NCBI GenBank assembly: GCA_937981355.1
Contig: CALJPD010000011.1
Location: 1 to 64,000 of the forward strand
DNA from: an uncultured Candidatus Saccharibacteria bacterium
Lineage (GTDB): Bacteria > Patescibacteriota > Saccharimonadia > Saccharimonadales > Saccharimonadaceae
DNA: 64,000 bases
Direction: 5' to 3'
Positions within the stretch are counted from its first letter, which is position 1, and every line of letters starts with the position of its first letter. The notes below the pieces were generated by a model. The model made no database searches. It was given only the letters and a program-made list of their open reading frames with translations, and had not been told where the DNA came from. Made by a program: the position numbers and the translations under genes. Positions 63,154 to 64,000 of the stretch are shown piece after piece.

Positions 63154-64000
63154 TTACTTCCCACTGCGTGCCCGCGTGAAGCGCCGGGCAGCGTCGGTGG
63201 AGAACATGAGCACGATGATGATGTTGATACCAATGAAGAGCAACGTGCCAGCAGCCGACCATGTGACCCTGCCGATAGTTAGCCCAAATGAACTAATCAC
63301 CGCTGCAAGGCTAGCAATGCTCATCAGTAAAATACGCGAGCGGTCGCTGCCGCGGAAGGTTAGCCCCGCAAGAAAAATCACGATGCCAATCCACGTTGTA
63401 GATACAATGGCTGAGATAGTCGCCACGATATGCGTCGCACTCTCAATACTCTGCAGCGGCAGGCCACTCTCGTGAAAAATCCGCACGACTTCCATACGCA
63501 AGTGGCCAAAATTGAGAATCTCGAAGAAGGTACTCATCGTGGCCACAGCAATCGCCAGGCCAATCATAATAATCCCAAGGGCGATCTGTGGTGGGCGGCG
63601 GCTCAAAAATTGCGACATGAGAGTAGCGTGCTCATCGGGCATGGTCTCGTGCGTCGTTGCATCGAGGATTAGATCGGAGGGTGCGTCTTCATCTTCGCTT
63701 GCCTTGGCACGGACGCGGCCAAGCTCAATAACGGGCAGGTCGCCATCGGTGATAATGTTGTCTCCACCCCCGTTGCGCGAGTGGTAGCCCGTTGAGAAAT
63801 CCTCCAGCACCGTCAGCTCAATCGAACGAAGCGCACGCGTGACTGTCTTGACGACGTAGTCGCGCTCAATGTCGGTATTTTCGTCGATCTTGTGCGTCAC
63901 TTGCAGGGTAAAGATTGATAGCCCCACACTCTTGTCGTACGTACCAGCTGCGAGCCAGTCGACCTGATGCCCACCGGGCAGCAACCACCCCTGGGGGCAG
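63154..64000 (-). CDS. LssY-C-domain membrane protein (5' end outside window)
   Basis: At least 282 residues; the frame is open to the right edge. The visible N-terminal part (PGGHQVDWLAAGTYDKSVGL, then FTLQVTHKIDENTDIERDYV) is the end of an LssY-type C-terminal domain as found in PAP2/DedA-like membrane proteins. Four membrane helices follow (about 130-270 of the visible part). Function unknown. Confidence 0.72.
   Translation of the reverse strand, partial: CPQGWLLPGGHQVDWLAAGTYDKSVGLSIFTLQVTHKIDENTDIERDYVVKTVTRALRSIELTVLEDFSTGYHSRNGGGDNIITDGDLPVIELGRVRAKASEDEDAPSDLILDATTHETMPDEHATLMSQFLSRRPPQIALGIIMIGLAIAVATMSTFFEILNFGHLRMEVVRIFHESGLPLQSIESATHIVATISAIVSTTWIGIVIFLAGLTFRGSDRSRILLMSIASLAAVISSFGLTIGRVTWSAAGTLLFIGINIIIVLMFSTDAARRFTRARSGK

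Overview
The window looks like the chromosome of a Saccharibacteria (TM7, Patescibacteria) relative. This is an inference from gene content: short genes, a MurT/GatD pair, type IV pilin genes, a membrane-anchored Clp-like ATPase, a sortase-type surface protein, and almost no central metabolism. UGA is used as a normal stop (for example at the end of the DNA methyltransferase), so there is no sign of the UGA-glycine code of Gracilibacteria/SR1. No database search was possible; names come from reading motifs and family resemblance.

Layout. 1-1.7 kb: a type II restriction-modification module (partial 5mC methyltransferase, a frameshifted nuclease, an HTH regulator). 1.7-6 kb: P-type cation ATPase, a small membrane protein, an AI-2E family permease. 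6-8.3 kb: four uncharacterised genes. 8.3-10.7 kb: cysS and a DHH phosphoesterase. 10.8-11.1 kb: a possible structured RNA. 11-14.5 kb: small proteins, a lytic transglycosylase, a large helical protein. 14.5-15.5 kb: recR and ybaB. 15.7-18.6 kb: GNAT, a broken HxlR-type regulator, Nudix, then a scar in which a truncated histidine ammonia-lyase meets a truncated serine recombinase beside tRNA-Glu. 18.7-20.7 kb: a second possible RNA and a divergent histidine kinase/response regulator. 20.8-24.7 kb: two small genes, two tRNAs, folD, murB. 25-27.5 kb: type IV pilins. 27.6-30.8 kb: glyA and an HTH-MurA fusion. 31-37 kb: tRNAs, MFS, queuosine transporter and Tgt, a sugar transferase. 37-41.8 kb: membrane Clp-like ATPase operon and a frameshifted kinase operon. 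41.8-48.5 kb: murT-gatD, acyltransferase, GT39-like glycosyltransferase, HdeD, a pilin. 48.6-54.2 kb: nucleotide-kinase-like gene, speD-DUF4178-membrane aminopropyltransferase, nitrilase-like gene, FKBP. 54.2-61 kb: dnaK, a GH16/beta-propeller wall protein, grpE, hrcA, with three CIRCE operators. 61-64 kb: an HExxH protein, a CxxCP paralogue pair, and an LssY-C-domain membrane protein cut by the window edge.

Two themes connect the genes. First, cell-envelope construction: MurA, MurB, MurT/GatD, lytic transglycosylase, sugar transferase, GT39-like enzyme and the anchored GH16 protein. The most striking observation is that the single MurA carries an N-terminal XRE helix-turn-helix, and that its promoter and the distant murB promoter share the same palindrome (ATATATCA-N4-TGATATAT) inside the -35/-10 spacer, with identical -35/17/-10/6/ATG geometry. 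This suggests an enzyme-regulator that controls its own pathway. Second, gene expression: about twenty genes have a -10 hexamer ending only 6-9 nt before the start codon, which implies leaderless mRNAs. A smaller set (major pilin, ybaB, grpE, dnaK, glyA, hdeD) has strong Shine-Dalgarno sites.

Three genes (nuclease, HxlR-type regulator, kinase) are broken at simple repeats (T5, A7, (CT)5). These are either phase-variable switches or assembly errors.
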